DNA of 64,000 nt from Oxalobacteraceae bacterium (GTDB taxonomy: Bacteria; Pseudomonadota; Gammaproteobacteria; Burkholderiales; Burkholderiaceae_D): positions 1 through 64,000 of the forward strand of contig OMID01000060.1 of the NCBI GenBank assembly GCA_900299005.1, written 5' to 3'. Position 1 is the first letter of the stretch, and each line of letters starts with the position of its first letter. Under the pieces are notes generated by a model. The model was not told the DNA's origin. It made no database searches and saw nothing but the letters and a program-made list of their open reading frames with translations. A program made the translations under genes and the position numbers. This document shows positions 16,860-26,149 of the stretch, piece by piece.

Positions 16860-18406
16860 TAGGGTTCCCGCAATTTGAAACGCTGAATCTTGCCAGTGGC
16901 TGTTTTGGGTAAATCGCTGACAATATGGATCTCGCGTGGATACTTATGGGGTGCCAGCCGCGTTTTCACATAGGCTTTGAGTTCAGCATCGATAGCTTGC
17001 GCTTGTTGTGAAGGGTCACGCAGCACGACATAGGCGATCGTCTTGATCAATCCTTTTTCATCGGTTTTGCCGACTACCGCGCATTCAAGCACTGACTCGT
17101 GACCCATCAGGGCCGATTCGACCTCGATGGGCGATACATACTGACCACTGACTTTCAGCATATCGTCACTGCGACCGGCGTAGGTGTAATAACCCTCCGC
17201 ATCTCGCACATACTTGTCGCCACTCTTGACCCAGGGACCTTGAAAGGTTGCGATACTTTTTTCGCGCTGATTCCAGTAACCGTGCGCTGCGCTAGGTCCC
17301 TGAATGTACAGATCGCCGACGTCGCCAATGGACACGGGTTGGCCTCGTTCATTGCGCAGTTCAAGGGCATAGCCTTCGACTGGCGTGCCGGTGGTACCGT
17401 ACCTGACCTTGCCCACATGGTTGGAGAGAAAAATGTGCAGCATCTCGGTCGAGCCCAGGCCATCGAGGATGTCACACTGTGCGTAGGCACTGAATTTTTC
17501 GCCGACGTCTTTTGGTAATGCCTCGCCCGCCGACGCGCACAGACGCAGTGTCAGGGCAGACCGAGGAGGCAGCTCCGGCGAGGCGAGCATCGCAACATAC
17601 AGAGTGGGTACACCGCAGAACACCGTGGGTTGATGCTTGACCAGTCGCTCGAAAATAGCAGCCGGTGTCGGGCGTTCTGCCATCAGCAGCACCGAGGCGC
17701 CGACCGACAGCGGGAAGGTCAGCGCATTGCCCAGACCATAGGCAAAGAACAGCTTCGCCGCAGAGAACACCAGATCATCCTCACGCAGGCCGAGCACGGG
17801 TTTGCCATAGAGTTCCGACGTCCAGTAGAGATTGGCATGAGAATGCACCGCGCCCTTGGGCTGGCCGGTCGATCCGCTGGAATACAGCCAGAACGCGAAC
17901 TGATCGGCATGGGTATCGGCATGACTATTTTCTGGCAAGGGCGGAGTATCCAGCAATTGGCTGATCGATGGGTATTCCATTCCGCTGCCCGTAACCACGA
18001 TGGGCACCTGCATGCGCGCCTGCACCAACGCATCTTTCAGCACGGGCAGGAGTGAGGGCGATGCGATGATCAGCTTGGCGTCGCTATGCCTGAGCATATA
18101 AGCATAGTTATCTGCCGGTAGCAGGGTATTCACAGGAACGGGCACGATGCCGGCCAAGAGCGCGCCGAGGAAAGCGACCGGCATATCCACCGTGTCCTGC
18201 ATGACCAACAGGATGCGCTGCTCGCACTGCAGACCTCGCTTGAGCAAACCTGCCGCGAATTGCCTCGTGCGCAGATCAAGCTCGCCATAGGTCAGCGCAT
18301 TGTGGTCGTCTCGGTAGGCAAGCTTGCTGGCGCGTCCTGTGTTGAGCCCCAGCAGATACTGGGCGAAATTGAATCGCTCGGGCGGCGCTTGGTGCCTTGT
18401 CTCCAT
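16859..18406 (-). CDS. bclA: benzoate-CoA ligase
   Basis: A 515-residue adenylate-forming ligase of the benzoate-CoA ligase branch: AMP-binding signature YSSGSTGQPKGAVHSH, the KLFFAYGLGNA segment typical of benzoate/aryl-CoA ligases, GSTEMLHIFLSN, YAGRSDDMLKVSGQYVSP, and the C-terminal catalytic Lys in PKTATGKIQRFKL. It makes benzoyl-CoA from benzoate, ATP and CoA in the cytoplasm, the entry step of the box pathway. It overlaps the downstream hydrolase by one base and is 116 bases below boxD on the same strand. Confidence 0.92.
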   Translation of the reverse strand: METRHQAPPERFNFAQYLLGLNTGRASKLAYRDDHNALTYGELDLRTRQFAAGLLKRGLQCEQRILLVMQDTVDMPVAFLGALLAGIVPVPVNTLLPADNYAYMLRHSDAKLIIASPSLLPVLKDALVQARMQVPIVVTGSGMEYPSISQLLDTPPLPENSHADTHADQFAFWLYSSGSTGQPKGAVHSHANLYWTSELYGKPVLGLREDDLVFSAAKLFFAYGLGNALTFPLSVGASVLLMAERPTPAAIFERLVKHQPTVFCGVPTLYVAMLASPELPPRSALTLRLCASAGEALPKDVGEKFSAYAQCDILDGLGSTEMLHIFLSNHVGKVRYGTTGTPVEGYALELRNERGQPVSIGDVGDLYIQGPSAAHGYWNQREKSIATFQGPWVKSGDKYVRDAEGYYTYAGRSDDMLKVSGQYVSPIEVESALMGHESVLECAVVGKTDEKGLIKTIAYVVLRDPSQQAQAIDAELKAYVKTRLAPHKYPREIHIVSDLPKTATGKIQRFKLREP

Positions 18407-18522
18407 GCTGTCTTCTCTCCAGCCGGCAGAGGATGGGTGGTGTGCCCAGCCGTTTTATTTGAATGGGCCCGTGTTTTTCTGTGGTCTCGAATGTCACACC
18501 ACTGGAAACTCGTTCCGGCGTT

Positions 18523-20091
18523 TTAAAATTTCAGTTCAGTGCTGCGCTGCCCGAGTAGTTCCAGTACATTCACCGGTGCTTGGATGGCACTCCTGCGATG
18601 ATAGAAAGCGAGAGCACGCAAGCCACCCAGCTCCTCACCGCCGCCTGCTCGTCCGGGGCCGCCATGGATCGAGCCGGGCATGACATTGCCATGGCCGGTA
18701 TGGGTCTTGGCAACGTCCGGGCTGACGACATGCACGCGGCCGTGCGAGGTCGCAAGTGCTTCGGCGGCATGCGCCATCCAGTGCGCATCAGCACTGTAGA
18801 TCGAAGCAACCAGCGAGCCCCATCCGCGATGCGCGATATCGATCGCATGTGCGGCGTCTTTGTACCCGATCAGCGAGCACACCGGGCCGAATACTTCATG
18901 CCGATGCACCTCGACAGCCGCATCGGCATCGCGCACACCCAGTAAGCTTGGTCCCATGCAGGCAGACTGATCATCTGCGTCCAGCAGCGGTTGCGCAGTG
19001 CCGTCGAATAGCACGCTGGCCTCGGCTTTTAACAGCGCAAGGCCCGCGCATGCGCTATCAAATTGTTCGCGACTGACCAGCGAGCCCATGCCGGTATCGG
19101 CATGGCGCGGATTACCAACGCGGATGGCCGCCAGTTTGCCCGCAGCGGCCTCAGCCACGGCATGCATCACAGCCTTGGGCACCAGGGCGCGACGTGGCGC
19201 AGTGCAGCGCTGACCGCTTTTGATGGTCATGTCCCTGACCAGATTGTCGACATACAGATCAAAAGCCGGTGTGCCCGGCATGGCGTCTTCACCAAGCACC
19301 GTGACATTGAGGCTGTCGGCCTCGATATTGGTGCGCACCGAATCGCGGGCGATGGCAGGATGGTTGCGAAGTTTTGCGGCGGTCTCTGCAGAGCCGGTGA
19401 ACGACAGCACATCAAAAGGTGTCAGCGCATCGAGCAATCCGGCAGAGCTGCCGCAGACGATCGAGAGTGCGCCGGCCGGCACAATGCCGGCCTCAATGAC
19501 ATCGGCCACCATGCGGTGGGTCAGCCATGCAGTCACGGTCGCCGGTTTCACAATGACCGGCACGCCGGAGAGCAGCGCAGCGGCCGCTTTTTCCCATAGA
19601 CCCCAAGCGGGGAAATTAAAGGCGTTGATGAACAGCGCCACGCCTCGGATCGGCACCATCAGGTGCTGCGACTGGAACATCTGGTCTTTGGACAAGGAAC
19701 CCGCAGCCCCTTCAGCGAGTGTGCGCGCCTCGCCGAGCGCACTACCCAGTTTGGCGTAGTACCCCAGCGTGAACAGAGCACCTTCGATGTCAACTGCGGA
19801 ATCATTTTTCGTGGTGCCCGAATTGGCCAGCGCAATCGCGTAATACACGTCACGCTTTGCCTGCATCACTTTGACGGCCTCGGCGAGCATGGCGGCACGG
19901 TGTGCATACGTCATTGCCTGTAGCGCGCGTGCGCCCTCGTGGCGGGCGAATGCAAAGGCCTCGGGCAAACCAGCGGCCGCGCCACCGGTCACCGCGAGGG
20001 TCTCGCTCGTCACTGGATCGCTGAGCGTATGCACCGGTGTTGATGTCGCTTGCCATTCGCCATTGAGGTAGTTGTTCAGGTAAGGGGTCAT
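18523..20091 (-). CDS. boxD: 3,4-dehydroadipyl-CoA semialdehyde dehydrogenase (BoxD)
   Basis: A 522-residue aldehyde dehydrogenase of the PaaZ/BoxD type: FINAFNFPAWGLWEKAA, VKPATVTAWLT (cofactor Lys), LSFTGSAETA, catalytic Glu in NIEADSLN and catalytic Cys in SGQRCTAPRR. In contrast to PaaZ (about 680 residues) there is no C-terminal hydratase domain, as expected for BoxD. It oxidises the semialdehyde released by BoxC to 3,4-dehydroadipyl-CoA with NADP. Divergent from boxR, it shares the intergenic region that holds the putative BoxR operator. Confidence 0.9.
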   Translation of the reverse strand: MTPYLNNYLNGEWQATSTPVHTLSDPVTSETLAVTGGAAAGLPEAFAFARHEGARALQAMTYAHRAAMLAEAVKVMQAKRDVYYAIALANSGTTKNDSAVDIEGALFTLGYYAKLGSALGEARTLAEGAAGSLSKDQMFQSQHLMVPIRGVALFINAFNFPAWGLWEKAAAALLSGVPVIVKPATVTAWLTHRMVADVIEAGIVPAGALSIVCGSSAGLLDALTPFDVLSFTGSAETAAKLRNHPAIARDSVRTNIEADSLNVTVLGEDAMPGTPAFDLYVDNLVRDMTIKSGQRCTAPRRALVPKAVMHAVAEAAAGKLAAIRVGNPRHADTGMGSLVSREQFDSACAGLALLKAEASVLFDGTAQPLLDADDQSACMGPSLLGVRDADAAVEVHRHEVFGPVCSLIGYKDAAHAIDIAHRGWGSLVASIYSADAHWMAHAAEALATSHGRVHVVSPDVAKTHTGHGNVMPGSIHGGPGRAGGGEELGGLRALAFYHRRSAIQAPVNVLELLGQRSTELKF

Positions 20092-20174
20092 GTCGTTTCC
20101 GGGTGGGTGGGTGGACGAGCGTGTGGCGCTGGAACAAACCTGTCAATGACGGGATTTTATGATGGGCTGACGCG

Positions 20175-20203
20175 TTGGCGATTCTGGGTAATGAATTTAT
20201 AAT
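20175..20203 (+). promoter_or_regulatory. boxR promoter (-35 TTGGCG, -10 TATAAT)
   Basis: TTGGCG at 20175-20180 and a consensus TATAAT at 20198-20203 are spaced by 17 bases. Transcription would begin near 20210, which rules out the upstream in-frame start at 20175 and places the putative operator at 20225 just downstream of the start site, suitable for autorepression. Confidence 0.65.
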
Positions 20204-20224
20204 GCACAGCCGTTTCAGTGTAAG

Positions 20225-20237
20225 TGCAATATCTTGC
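20225..20237 (+). promoter_or_regulatory. putative BoxR operator, copy 1
   Basis: TGCAATATCTTGC. The core TGCAATAT recurs twice at the boxC promoter (21300, and inverted at 21330-21343) and nowhere else that I noticed in the window. BoxR/BzdR regulators are known to act as benzoyl-CoA-responsive repressors binding TGCA-containing sites, so this is a strong operator candidate. Confidence 0.55.
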
Positions 20238-20264
20238 GTGCGTCAAGGACGCGACCAACCCCCC

Positions 20265-21137
20265 ATGACCCCGTCATCTGCCGCTACCGACAAACATCCT
20301 TTTCTTGCTGCGCTCGGTGAGCGACTCAAGCTGCTGCGCGCACGTCGCGGCCTGACCCGCAAGGCGCTGGCGCAACTGGCCGACGTCTCGGAACGGCATG
20401 TCGCGAATGTCGAGTCCGGGGTTGGAAACGCGTCGATTCAGTTTCTGCGCCAGCTCTGCACAGTGCTCAATTGCTCACTGGCAGAAATGACGGGCGACGA
20501 AACTGCGTCGTCCGCCGACTGGTTGATGATCCGCGAGATTTTACGGGGGCGCAGTGAGGAGGAGTTGGCCAAGGCGCGCACGGTACTGACTGAACTTTTC
20601 AAGTCACACACCAGTGAGGCGGCGCGTCGGCAGCGCATTGCGCTAGTCGGGTTGCGCGGCGCAGGAAAATCCACGCTGGGGCAAAAGCTGGCCACGCGAC
20701 GCAACGTTCCATTTATCGAGCTCTCTGGCGTCATCGAGAAGCTCGCTGGTTGCAGCATTGCCGAAATTTATGCGCTCTATGGTCAGAATGCTTACCGTCG
20801 CTATGAGCGGCGCGCGCTGGAAGACACGATTCATCATTACCCCCAGGTCGTCATCGCGACTCCGGGGGGTATCGTGTCCGAACCAGCGACATTCACCATG
20901 CTGCTCTCGCACTGCACGACTGTTTGGCTCAAAGCCTCCCCAGAGCAGCACATGAGCCGGGTATTGGCGCAGGGTGATCGGCGCCCCATGTCCGGGAATC
21001 GCGAGGCGATGGATGATCTGAAACGCATTCTCGAAAGCCGAACGCCGTTTTATTCAAAAGCGGAGTTTTCCCTGGATACCTGCGATGTCAGCCTCGACAG
21101 CGCTTTCGAGCATCTTCTCACTTTCTTCGAGGCCTGA
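20265..21137 (+). CDS. boxR: BoxR-type benzoyl-CoA responsive transcriptional repressor
   Basis: Read from ATG 20265 the protein is 290 residues, the usual BoxR/BzdR length. The N-terminal half is an XRE-type helix-turn-helix (RLKLLRARRGLTRKALAQLA, then VSERHVANVESG); the C-terminal half is shikimate-kinase-like with a Walker A GLRGAGKSTLG. In this family the kinase-like domain binds benzoyl-CoA and releases the repressor from box promoters. Its own promoter and the divergent boxD gene flank operator copy 1, and the boxCBA operon starts 190 bases further on. Confidence 0.93.
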   Translation: MTPSSAATDKHPFLAALGERLKLLRARRGLTRKALAQLADVSERHVANVESGVGNASIQFLRQLCTVLNCSLAEMTGDETASSADWLMIREILRGRSEEELAKARTVLTELFKSHTSEAARRQRIALVGLRGAGKSTLGQKLATRRNVPFIELSGVIEKLAGCSIAEIYALYGQNAYRRYERRALEDTIHHYPQVVIATPGGIVSEPATFTMLLSHCTTVWLKASPEQHMSRVLAQGDRRPMSGNREAMDDLKRILESRTPFYSKAEFSLDTCDVSLDSAFEHLLTFFEA

Positions 21138-21177
21138 GCAGCGCGCACTCACTTTGCCCGTATCGTTGACCTTGCGG

Positions 21178-21215
21178 GCGATCGCGCTGCTTCGCGGCGC
21201 CTATTTTGATAGCCT
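21178..21215. repeat. dispersed repeat family B, partial copy
   Basis: GCGATCGCGCTGCTTCGC (21178-21195) is identical to 18 bases of the complete copy at 61285-61405, and the following TATTTTGATAG-CCTG matches that element's right inverted repeat with small changes. The left part is missing. It lies between boxR and the boxC promoter. Confidence 0.65.
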
Positions 21216-21281
21216 GTTATGAATCTTCTCGGGATTTATGGCCTGAGTTTCGCTCCCTGGCACGTGGTAGGTGGGCGGGTG

Positions 21282-21310
21282 TTGACGCTGACCAGATAGT
21301 GCAATATAGT
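21282..21310 (+). promoter_or_regulatory. boxCBA promoter (-35 TTGACG, -10 TATAGT)
   Basis: TTGACG at 21282-21287 and TATAGT at 21305-21310 are separated by 17 bases; transcription would start near 21317. The -10 box lies inside putative operator copy 2, so a bound repressor would block RNA polymerase directly. Confidence 0.65.
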
Positions 21311-21343
21311 GCCGGATAACCATGATAAATGCAGCATATTGCA
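21300..21343 (+). promoter_or_regulatory. putative BoxR operator copies 2 and 3
   Basis: TGCAATATAGTGC (21300-21312) overlaps the -10 box, and TGCAGCATATTGCA (21330-21343) carries the same TGCAATAT core on the opposite strand just after the predicted transcription start. Together with copy 1 at 20225 the three sites give a consensus of TGCAATAT followed by 2-3 bases and GC. Confidence 0.55.
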
Positions 21344-21355
21344 AACTATCGACCC

Positions 21356-23014
21356 ATGAGCACAGCCTTCGTCGTCAATTACCAAACGTCACCGGACCAG
21401 TACCGCCACTGGTCGCTGGAGGTTCATGGGCCAATCGCCACGCTCACCCTGAAGGTCGACGAGGATGGCGGACTCCGAGAGGGATACAAGCTCAAACTCA
21501 ATTCTTATGACCTCGGAGTCGATATTGAGCTCCATGATGCGGTTCAGCGGCTCCGTTTCGAATATCCCAACGTGCATGCGGTCGTGATCACGGGTGGTCG
21601 CGACCGTATTTTTTGCTCGGGTGCGAACATCTTCATGCTCGGCATGTCCTCGCATGCCTGGAAGGTCAACTTCTGCAAATTCACCAATGAGACGCGCAAT
21701 GGACTGGAAGACGCCAGTCAGCACTCGGGGCTGAAATTCATCGCTGCCGTCAATGGCGCGTGCGCAGGCGGTGGTTATGAGCTTGCAGCGGCATGCGACG
21801 AGATTATTCTGGTGGATGACCGCTCCTCTGCCGTTAGCCTGCCTGAGGTGCCGCTGCTAGGCGTGCTGCCAGGCACCGGTGGTCTCACCCGACTGACCGA
21901 TAAGCGCAAGGTTCGTCATGATCACGCAGATATTTTCTGCACCACTCCCGAGGGTGTGCGTGGGCAAAAGGCAAAAGACTGGAAACTGGTGGACGAGATC
22001 GTCAAACCAGCGGCATTCGCAGACACAGTTCGCGCGCGCGCGCTGACATTGGCATCGCTGAGCGATCGCCCCGAGCATGGCAAGGGGGTAAAGCTCACCC
22101 CGCTGTCACGCTACTTTTCCGATGAGGGTGTGAATTACGAATTTGTCGGCGTGACGATTGATCGCTCGGCACGCACGGCCACTTTCACGGTCAAAGCGCC
22201 TGCTAACGATCAGCCTACCGATGTCAGCGGTATCGAAGCAGCGGGCGTGCACTGGTGGCCGTTACAGATGGCACGTGAGCTCGATGACGCCATCCTGCAT
22301 TTGCGCACCAACGAGCTCGATTTAGGGACCTGGTTGCTCAAAACCGAGGGTGATGCAGCCAAGGTGCTGGCCTGCGATGCGGTGCTGGTAGCTCAGCAGT
22401 CCCATTGGCTGGTGCGCGAAACCATCGGGCTGTTACGCCGCACGCTTGCGCGTCTGGATGTGTCCTCACGAAGCTTGTTCGCGCTGGTGGATGAGGGTAC
22501 CTGTTTTGCTGGCACGCTGGCCGAACTGGTTCTCGCTGCCGATCGCAGCTACATGCTCGCGCTTCCCGATGCCCCCGATGCTGCGCCACGCCTGACGCTC
22601 TCCGAGATGAATTTTGGATTGCTCCCCATGATCACCGGGCAGTCGCGACTCTCGCGCCGTTTCTACGACGATGCATCGATTTTGTCTGCCGTGCGTGCCC
22701 GGCTTGGTCAGCCGCTGGATGCGGAGGCAGCCATGGCGCTTGGGCTGATCACCGCCAACCCCGATGACATCGATTGGGCAGATGAAATTCGGCTGGCACT
22801 CGAAGAACGCGCAAGCATGTCGCCCGATGCACTGACGGGCATGGAAGCTAATCTTCGTTTCAATGGCAAGGAAACCATGACGACCCGTGTCTTCGGTCGT
22901 TTGTCTGCCTGGCAGAACTGGATATTCAACCGACCGAACGCAGTGGGCGAGGCCGGCGCGCTGAAAGTGTACGGCAGCGGCAGCAAGGCAAAATTTGATT
23001 TTGATCGTGTATAG
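21356..23014 (+). CDS. boxC: benzoyl-CoA-dihydrodiol lyase / epoxide ring-cleaving enzyme BoxC
   Basis: About 552 residues from ATG 21356 (561 from ATG 21329; the later start is preferred because the earlier one lies in an operator and only about 12 bases after the predicted transcript start). It is a double-length crotonase: the first half has VVITGGRDRIFCSGANIFMLG and ACAGGGYELAAACDEII, and the second a divergent crotonase-like repeat. BoxC hydrolytically opens 2,3-epoxybenzoyl-CoA to 3,4-dehydroadipyl-CoA semialdehyde and formate. It is the first gene of boxCBA. Confidence 0.93.
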   Translation: MSTAFVVNYQTSPDQYRHWSLEVHGPIATLTLKVDEDGGLREGYKLKLNSYDLGVDIELHDAVQRLRFEYPNVHAVVITGGRDRIFCSGANIFMLGMSSHAWKVNFCKFTNETRNGLEDASQHSGLKFIAAVNGACAGGGYELAAACDEIILVDDRSSAVSLPEVPLLGVLPGTGGLTRLTDKRKVRHDHADIFCTTPEGVRGQKAKDWKLVDEIVKPAAFADTVRARALTLASLSDRPEHGKGVKLTPLSRYFSDEGVNYEFVGVTIDRSARTATFTVKAPANDQPTDVSGIEAAGVHWWPLQMARELDDAILHLRTNELDLGTWLLKTEGDAAKVLACDAVLVAQQSHWLVRETIGLLRRTLARLDVSSRSLFALVDEGTCFAGTLAELVLAADRSYMLALPDAPDAAPRLTLSEMNFGLLPMITGQSRLSRRFYDDASILSAVRARLGQPLDAEAAMALGLITANPDDIDWADEIRLALEERASMSPDALTGMEANLRFNGKETMTTRVFGRLSAWQNWIFNRPNAVGEAGALKVYGSGSKAKFDFDRV

Positions 23015-23076
23015 ACAACCGAACAGGCAGTTTACGTAGCCCGTGAGCGGGTGACTGATTTTCAGGAGAAGGCTTG

Positions 23077-24504
23077 ATGAGTTCCATTGATTACAGCGAA
23101 AAAATCCCGAACAACGTCAATTTGTCGGAAGACAGAGCCCTGCAGCGCGCACTGGAACACTGGCAGCCGAACTACCTGCAATGGTGGCAGGACATGGGGC
23201 CGGACGGCTCGCAGAATTTTGATGTCTATCTGCGTACCGCCATCAGCACCACGCCAGAGGGTTGGGCGCACTTCGGCCATGTGAAGATGCCGGACTACCG
23301 CTGGGGGATTTTCCTGGCGGCCCAGGAAGAAGGTCGCCAAGTCAATTTTGGTGAGCACAAGGGCGAAGCGGCCTGGCAGGATGTCCCGGGCGAGCATCGC
23401 GCCAATCTGCGTCGCATCATTGTCACCCAGGGTGACACCGAGCCCGCCTCAGTGGAACAGCAGCGTCATCTCGGTCTCACCGCGCCATCGCAATATGATC
23501 TGCGCAATCTTTTCCAGATTAATGTGGAGGAGGGGCGTCATCTGTGGGCCATGGTGTACCTGCTGCACAAATATTTCGGGCGCGATGGTCGTGAGGAAGC
23601 CGAGGCCATGCTGCATCGTCACTCCGGCTCGCAGGACAATCCGCGCATTCTTGAAGCCTTCAATGAAGAGACACCAGACTGGCTTGCGTTCTACATGTTT
23701 ACTTACTTCACCGACCGTGATGGCAAATTTCAGCTGTGCGCGCTGGCGGAGTCCGGCTTTGATCCGCTCTCGCGCACCTGCCGCTTCATGCTGACCGAGG
23801 AAGCACATCACATGTTCGTCGGTGAGTCTGGCGTGTCACGCACGATTCAGCGCACTGCCGAGATCATGAAGCAGCACGGCATTGAAGATCCGGAGCAGGT
23901 ACGCCAGCATGGCGTCATCGATTTGCAGACGATACAGCGCTATCTGAATTTTCATTTCAGTGTCACGATCGACCTGTTTGGCGCCGATCAGTCATCGAAT
24001 GCCGCCACCTTCTACAGCGCGGGTCTGAAGGGGCGCTACGAAGAAACAAAACGCGCGGACGATCATGCACTCAAGGGCGATCATTACAAGATCCTGGAAG
24101 TCAAAGATGGCAAGCTCGTAGAAAAAGAAGTACCCATGCTCAACGCGCTCAATGAAGTGCTGCGCGATGATTACATCAAGGATTCCATTGCCGGCATCAA
24201 CCGCTGGAACAAGGTGCTCGAAAAGGCGGGCCTTTCCTTCCGTTTGCAAGCCCCGCACAAGGCGTTCAATCGTCATATTGGTTCTTTTGCCGGTATGCGT
24301 GTCTCTCCTGATGGGCGCATGATCTCGGAGACCGAGTGGCAGGGCAAGGTTCGCAACTGGCTCCCCAGTGAGGAAGATCGTGCCTATGTCGCGTCGCTGA
24401 TGGGGCGCGTGGTCGAACCGGGCAAGATGGCAAACTGGATAGCGCCACCGGCCATCGGCATCAATCGACAGTCGGTCGATTTCGAGTACGTGCGATTTAA
24501 CTGA
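23077..24504 (+). CDS. boxB: benzoyl-CoA 2,3-epoxidase subunit BoxB
   Basis: A 475-residue di-iron oxygenase beginning [17 protein letters not shown] behind TTCAGGAGAA. The iron ligand pairs sit in [10 protein letters not shown] and [11 protein letters not shown] (E-x-x-H), the four-helix-bundle pattern of BoxB and PaaA-like epoxidases. With electrons from BoxA it inserts one oxygen atom of O2 into benzoyl-CoA to form the 2,3-epoxide. It lies between boxC (62 bases) and boxA (13 bases) in one operon. Confidence 0.95.
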   Translation: MSSIDYSEKIPNNVNLSEDRALQRALEHWQPNYLQWWQDMGPDGSQNFDVYLRTAISTTPEGWAHFGHVKMPDYRWGIFLAAQEEGRQVNFGEHKGEAAWQDVPGEHRANLRRIIVTQGDTEPASVEQQRHLGLTAPSQYDLRNLFQINVEEGRHLWAMVYLLHKYFGRDGREEAEAMLHRHSGSQDNPRILEAFNEETPDWLAFYMFTYFTDRDGKFQLCALAESGFDPLSRTCRFMLTEEAHHMFVGESGVSRTIQRTAEIMKQHGIEDPEQVRQHGVIDLQTIQRYLNFHFSVTIDLFGADQSSNAATFYSAGLKGRYEETKRADDHALKGDHYKILEVKDGKLVEKEVPMLNALNEVLRDDYIKDSIAGINRWNKVLEKAGLSFRLQAPHKAFNRHIGSFAGMRVSPDGRMISETEWQGKVRNWLPSEEDRAYVASLMGRVVEPGKMANWIAPPAIGINRQSVDFEYVRFN

Positions 24505-24517
24505 GCGGACGCGGCTG

Positions 24518-25741
24518 ATGAGTGCGATGGAAACCGAGGTGCTCATCCGTCAGCACCTGATTGACCCCGAGGTCTGCATCCGTTGCAATACGTGCGAGGA
24601 GACCTGCCCCATCAATGCGATCACCCACGATGATCGCAACTATGTCGTTGATCCCGCAGTCTGTAATGGCTGCAACGCTTGTCTGCCACCGTGTCCTACG
24701 GGCTCCATCGACCATTGGCGCACGGTACCGAAACACAATGCGTACTCCGTCGAAGCTCAACTCGGGTGGGATGAGTTGCCCCCCGAGCAGGAGCTCGCTG
24801 GCGAGACGATGGCGGTCGTTGCAAGCGCGTCTTCGCAGCAGCTCAATGCAGCGGTGTCTGCCACATCGCCCATGGCGCCGCATTCTGCAGAGAAGCCCCA
24901 GGTACACTGCTTTGACACGCGTAACCCCGTGACGGCGACGGTAGCCGGCAACTACCGGCTCACTGCTGAGGACGCCGAGAGCGACATACGGCATATCGTG
25001 CTCGATTTCGGTAATCATCGTTTCCCGGTGCTGGAGGGGCAATCGGTTGGCATCATTCCTCCCGGTGTGGACGCGGCCGGCAAGCCGCATTATCTGCGCA
25101 TGTACTCCATTGCCAGTCCTCGCGATGGCGAACGCCCTGGCTACAACAACCTGGCGTTGACAGTCAAGCGAGTAGTGGGCGAGCAGGATGGCACAGTGAT
25201 TCGGGGTGTCGCGTCGAACTATCTGTGCGATCTGAGAAAAGGCGATCGTGTCCAGGTCACGGGACCGTACGGCGACCGTTTCCTGATGCCCAACCACCCC
25301 GGATCGAATCTCCTGATGATCTGCACCGGCACCGGCGCTGCGCCGATGCGCGCAATGACAGAGTACCGGCGACGCTTGCAAGCGCAAGGCAGGGCGGTCG
25401 AGGGCCAGCTGATGCTGTTCTTTGGTGCTCGCATGCCTGACGAGCTGCCTTACTTCGGCCCCTTGCTCAAGCTGCCGCCAAGCCTGATTACCAAACACTT
25501 TGCCTTCTCTCGCCTGCCCGGCGAGCCTCGCTGCTATGTGCAGGACAAGCTGCGCGAGCATGCTTCCGCGGTGGCCGAGCTGCTGACGTCAGACACCTTT
25601 ATCTACATTTGCGGCCTTAAAGGTATGGAAGCCGGCGTCATGGAGGCACTGCACGATGTCTGCGCAAAGACAGGCATGAACTGGGAGGCACTGCATCAGA
25701 CGATGGTCAACGAAGGCCGCTTCCATGTAGAGACGTATTGA
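24518..25741 (+). CDS. boxA: benzoyl-CoA 2,3-epoxidase reductase subunit BoxA
   Basis: A 407-residue fusion: residues about 10-70 hold two 4Fe-4S motifs ([12 protein letters not shown] and [12 protein letters not shown]), a linker follows, then an FAD-binding ferredoxin-NADP reductase domain ([10 protein letters not shown] for [16 protein letters not shown] for NADPH, and [10 protein letters not shown]). It passes electrons from NADPH to the di-iron oxygenase BoxB. Last gene of boxCBA; the gap behind it, to 26149, contains no gene. Confidence 0.95.
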   Translation: MSAMETEVLIRQHLIDPEVCIRCNTCEETCPINAITHDDRNYVVDPAVCNGCNACLPPCPTGSIDHWRTVPKHNAYSVEAQLGWDELPPEQELAGETMAVVASASSQQLNAAVSATSPMAPHSAEKPQVHCFDTRNPVTATVAGNYRLTAEDAESDIRHIVLDFGNHRFPVLEGQSVGIIPPGVDAAGKPHYLRMYSIASPRDGERPGYNNLALTVKRVVGEQDGTVIRGVASNYLCDLRKGDRVQVTGPYGDRFLMPNHPGSNLLMICTGTGAAPMRAMTEYRRRLQAQGRAVEGQLMLFFGARMPDELPYFGPLLKLPPSLITKHFAFSRLPGEPRCYVQDKLREHASAVAELLTSDTFIYICGLKGMEAGVMEALHDVCAKTGMNWEALHQTMVNEGRFHVETY

Positions 25742-25966
25742 GCAGGGGTCGAGCCGAGCGAGCGGGATTGACTTGCGCATGCACCGGCCGCGTCCCCCAG
25801 ATCCCCCGAATCCCCCCAATCGCTGAAATTCCCCGAATAAGCTGACGGCGAGCCGCCCCTGGCTTTACCCACAGGTTTCACTGGGTTTTAGCGCCCGACC
25901 GGTCGTTTAGGATTTACTATCGCGTGACCTGCTACCGAAATAAGATGAGAATCAGACGGCTAGCGA

Positions 25967-26096
25967 GGGAAGCGCTTCATTAAACACCGCAAGCATCCTC
26001 CTTTGGGAAATAGCGGCAGGCCTTTGTTTTGGCAGGCTCCCGCATCGCACCGCGATGCTGGCTCGCCATAGCATGCGGTGTGTTGAGCGTCTTCCC
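25967..26096. repeat. dispersed repeat family A, copy 2 (130 bp)
   Basis: It runs from GGGAAGCGCTTCATTAA to TTGAGCGTCTTCCC (inverse of GGGAAGACGCTCAA), with the family core GGCAGGCTCCCGCATCGCA in the middle. It fills the second half of the 408-base gap between boxA and the NosR-like gene; the first half (25742-25966) shows no gene or clear signal. Confidence 0.8.
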
Positions 26097-26136
26097 AAAT
26101 AAAAATAAAACAAATAAAACAAATAAAAATAAAAAA
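26097..26136. repeat. A-rich low-complexity tract (AAATAAAAC-type units)
   Basis: Repeated AAATAAAA/CAAATAAAA units directly between the family A element and the ribosome site (GGCGGGGGACG) of the NosR-like gene. It could form an unstructured, translation-enhancing leader or a flexible promoter spacer; no function is proven. Confidence 0.6.
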
Positions 26137-26149
26137 TGGGCGGGGGACG

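Noticed and set aside
20175..20264. Longer N-terminal form of BoxR
   Set aside because: The extra 30 codons lie across the predicted -35/-10 promoter and operator, upstream of the transcript start.
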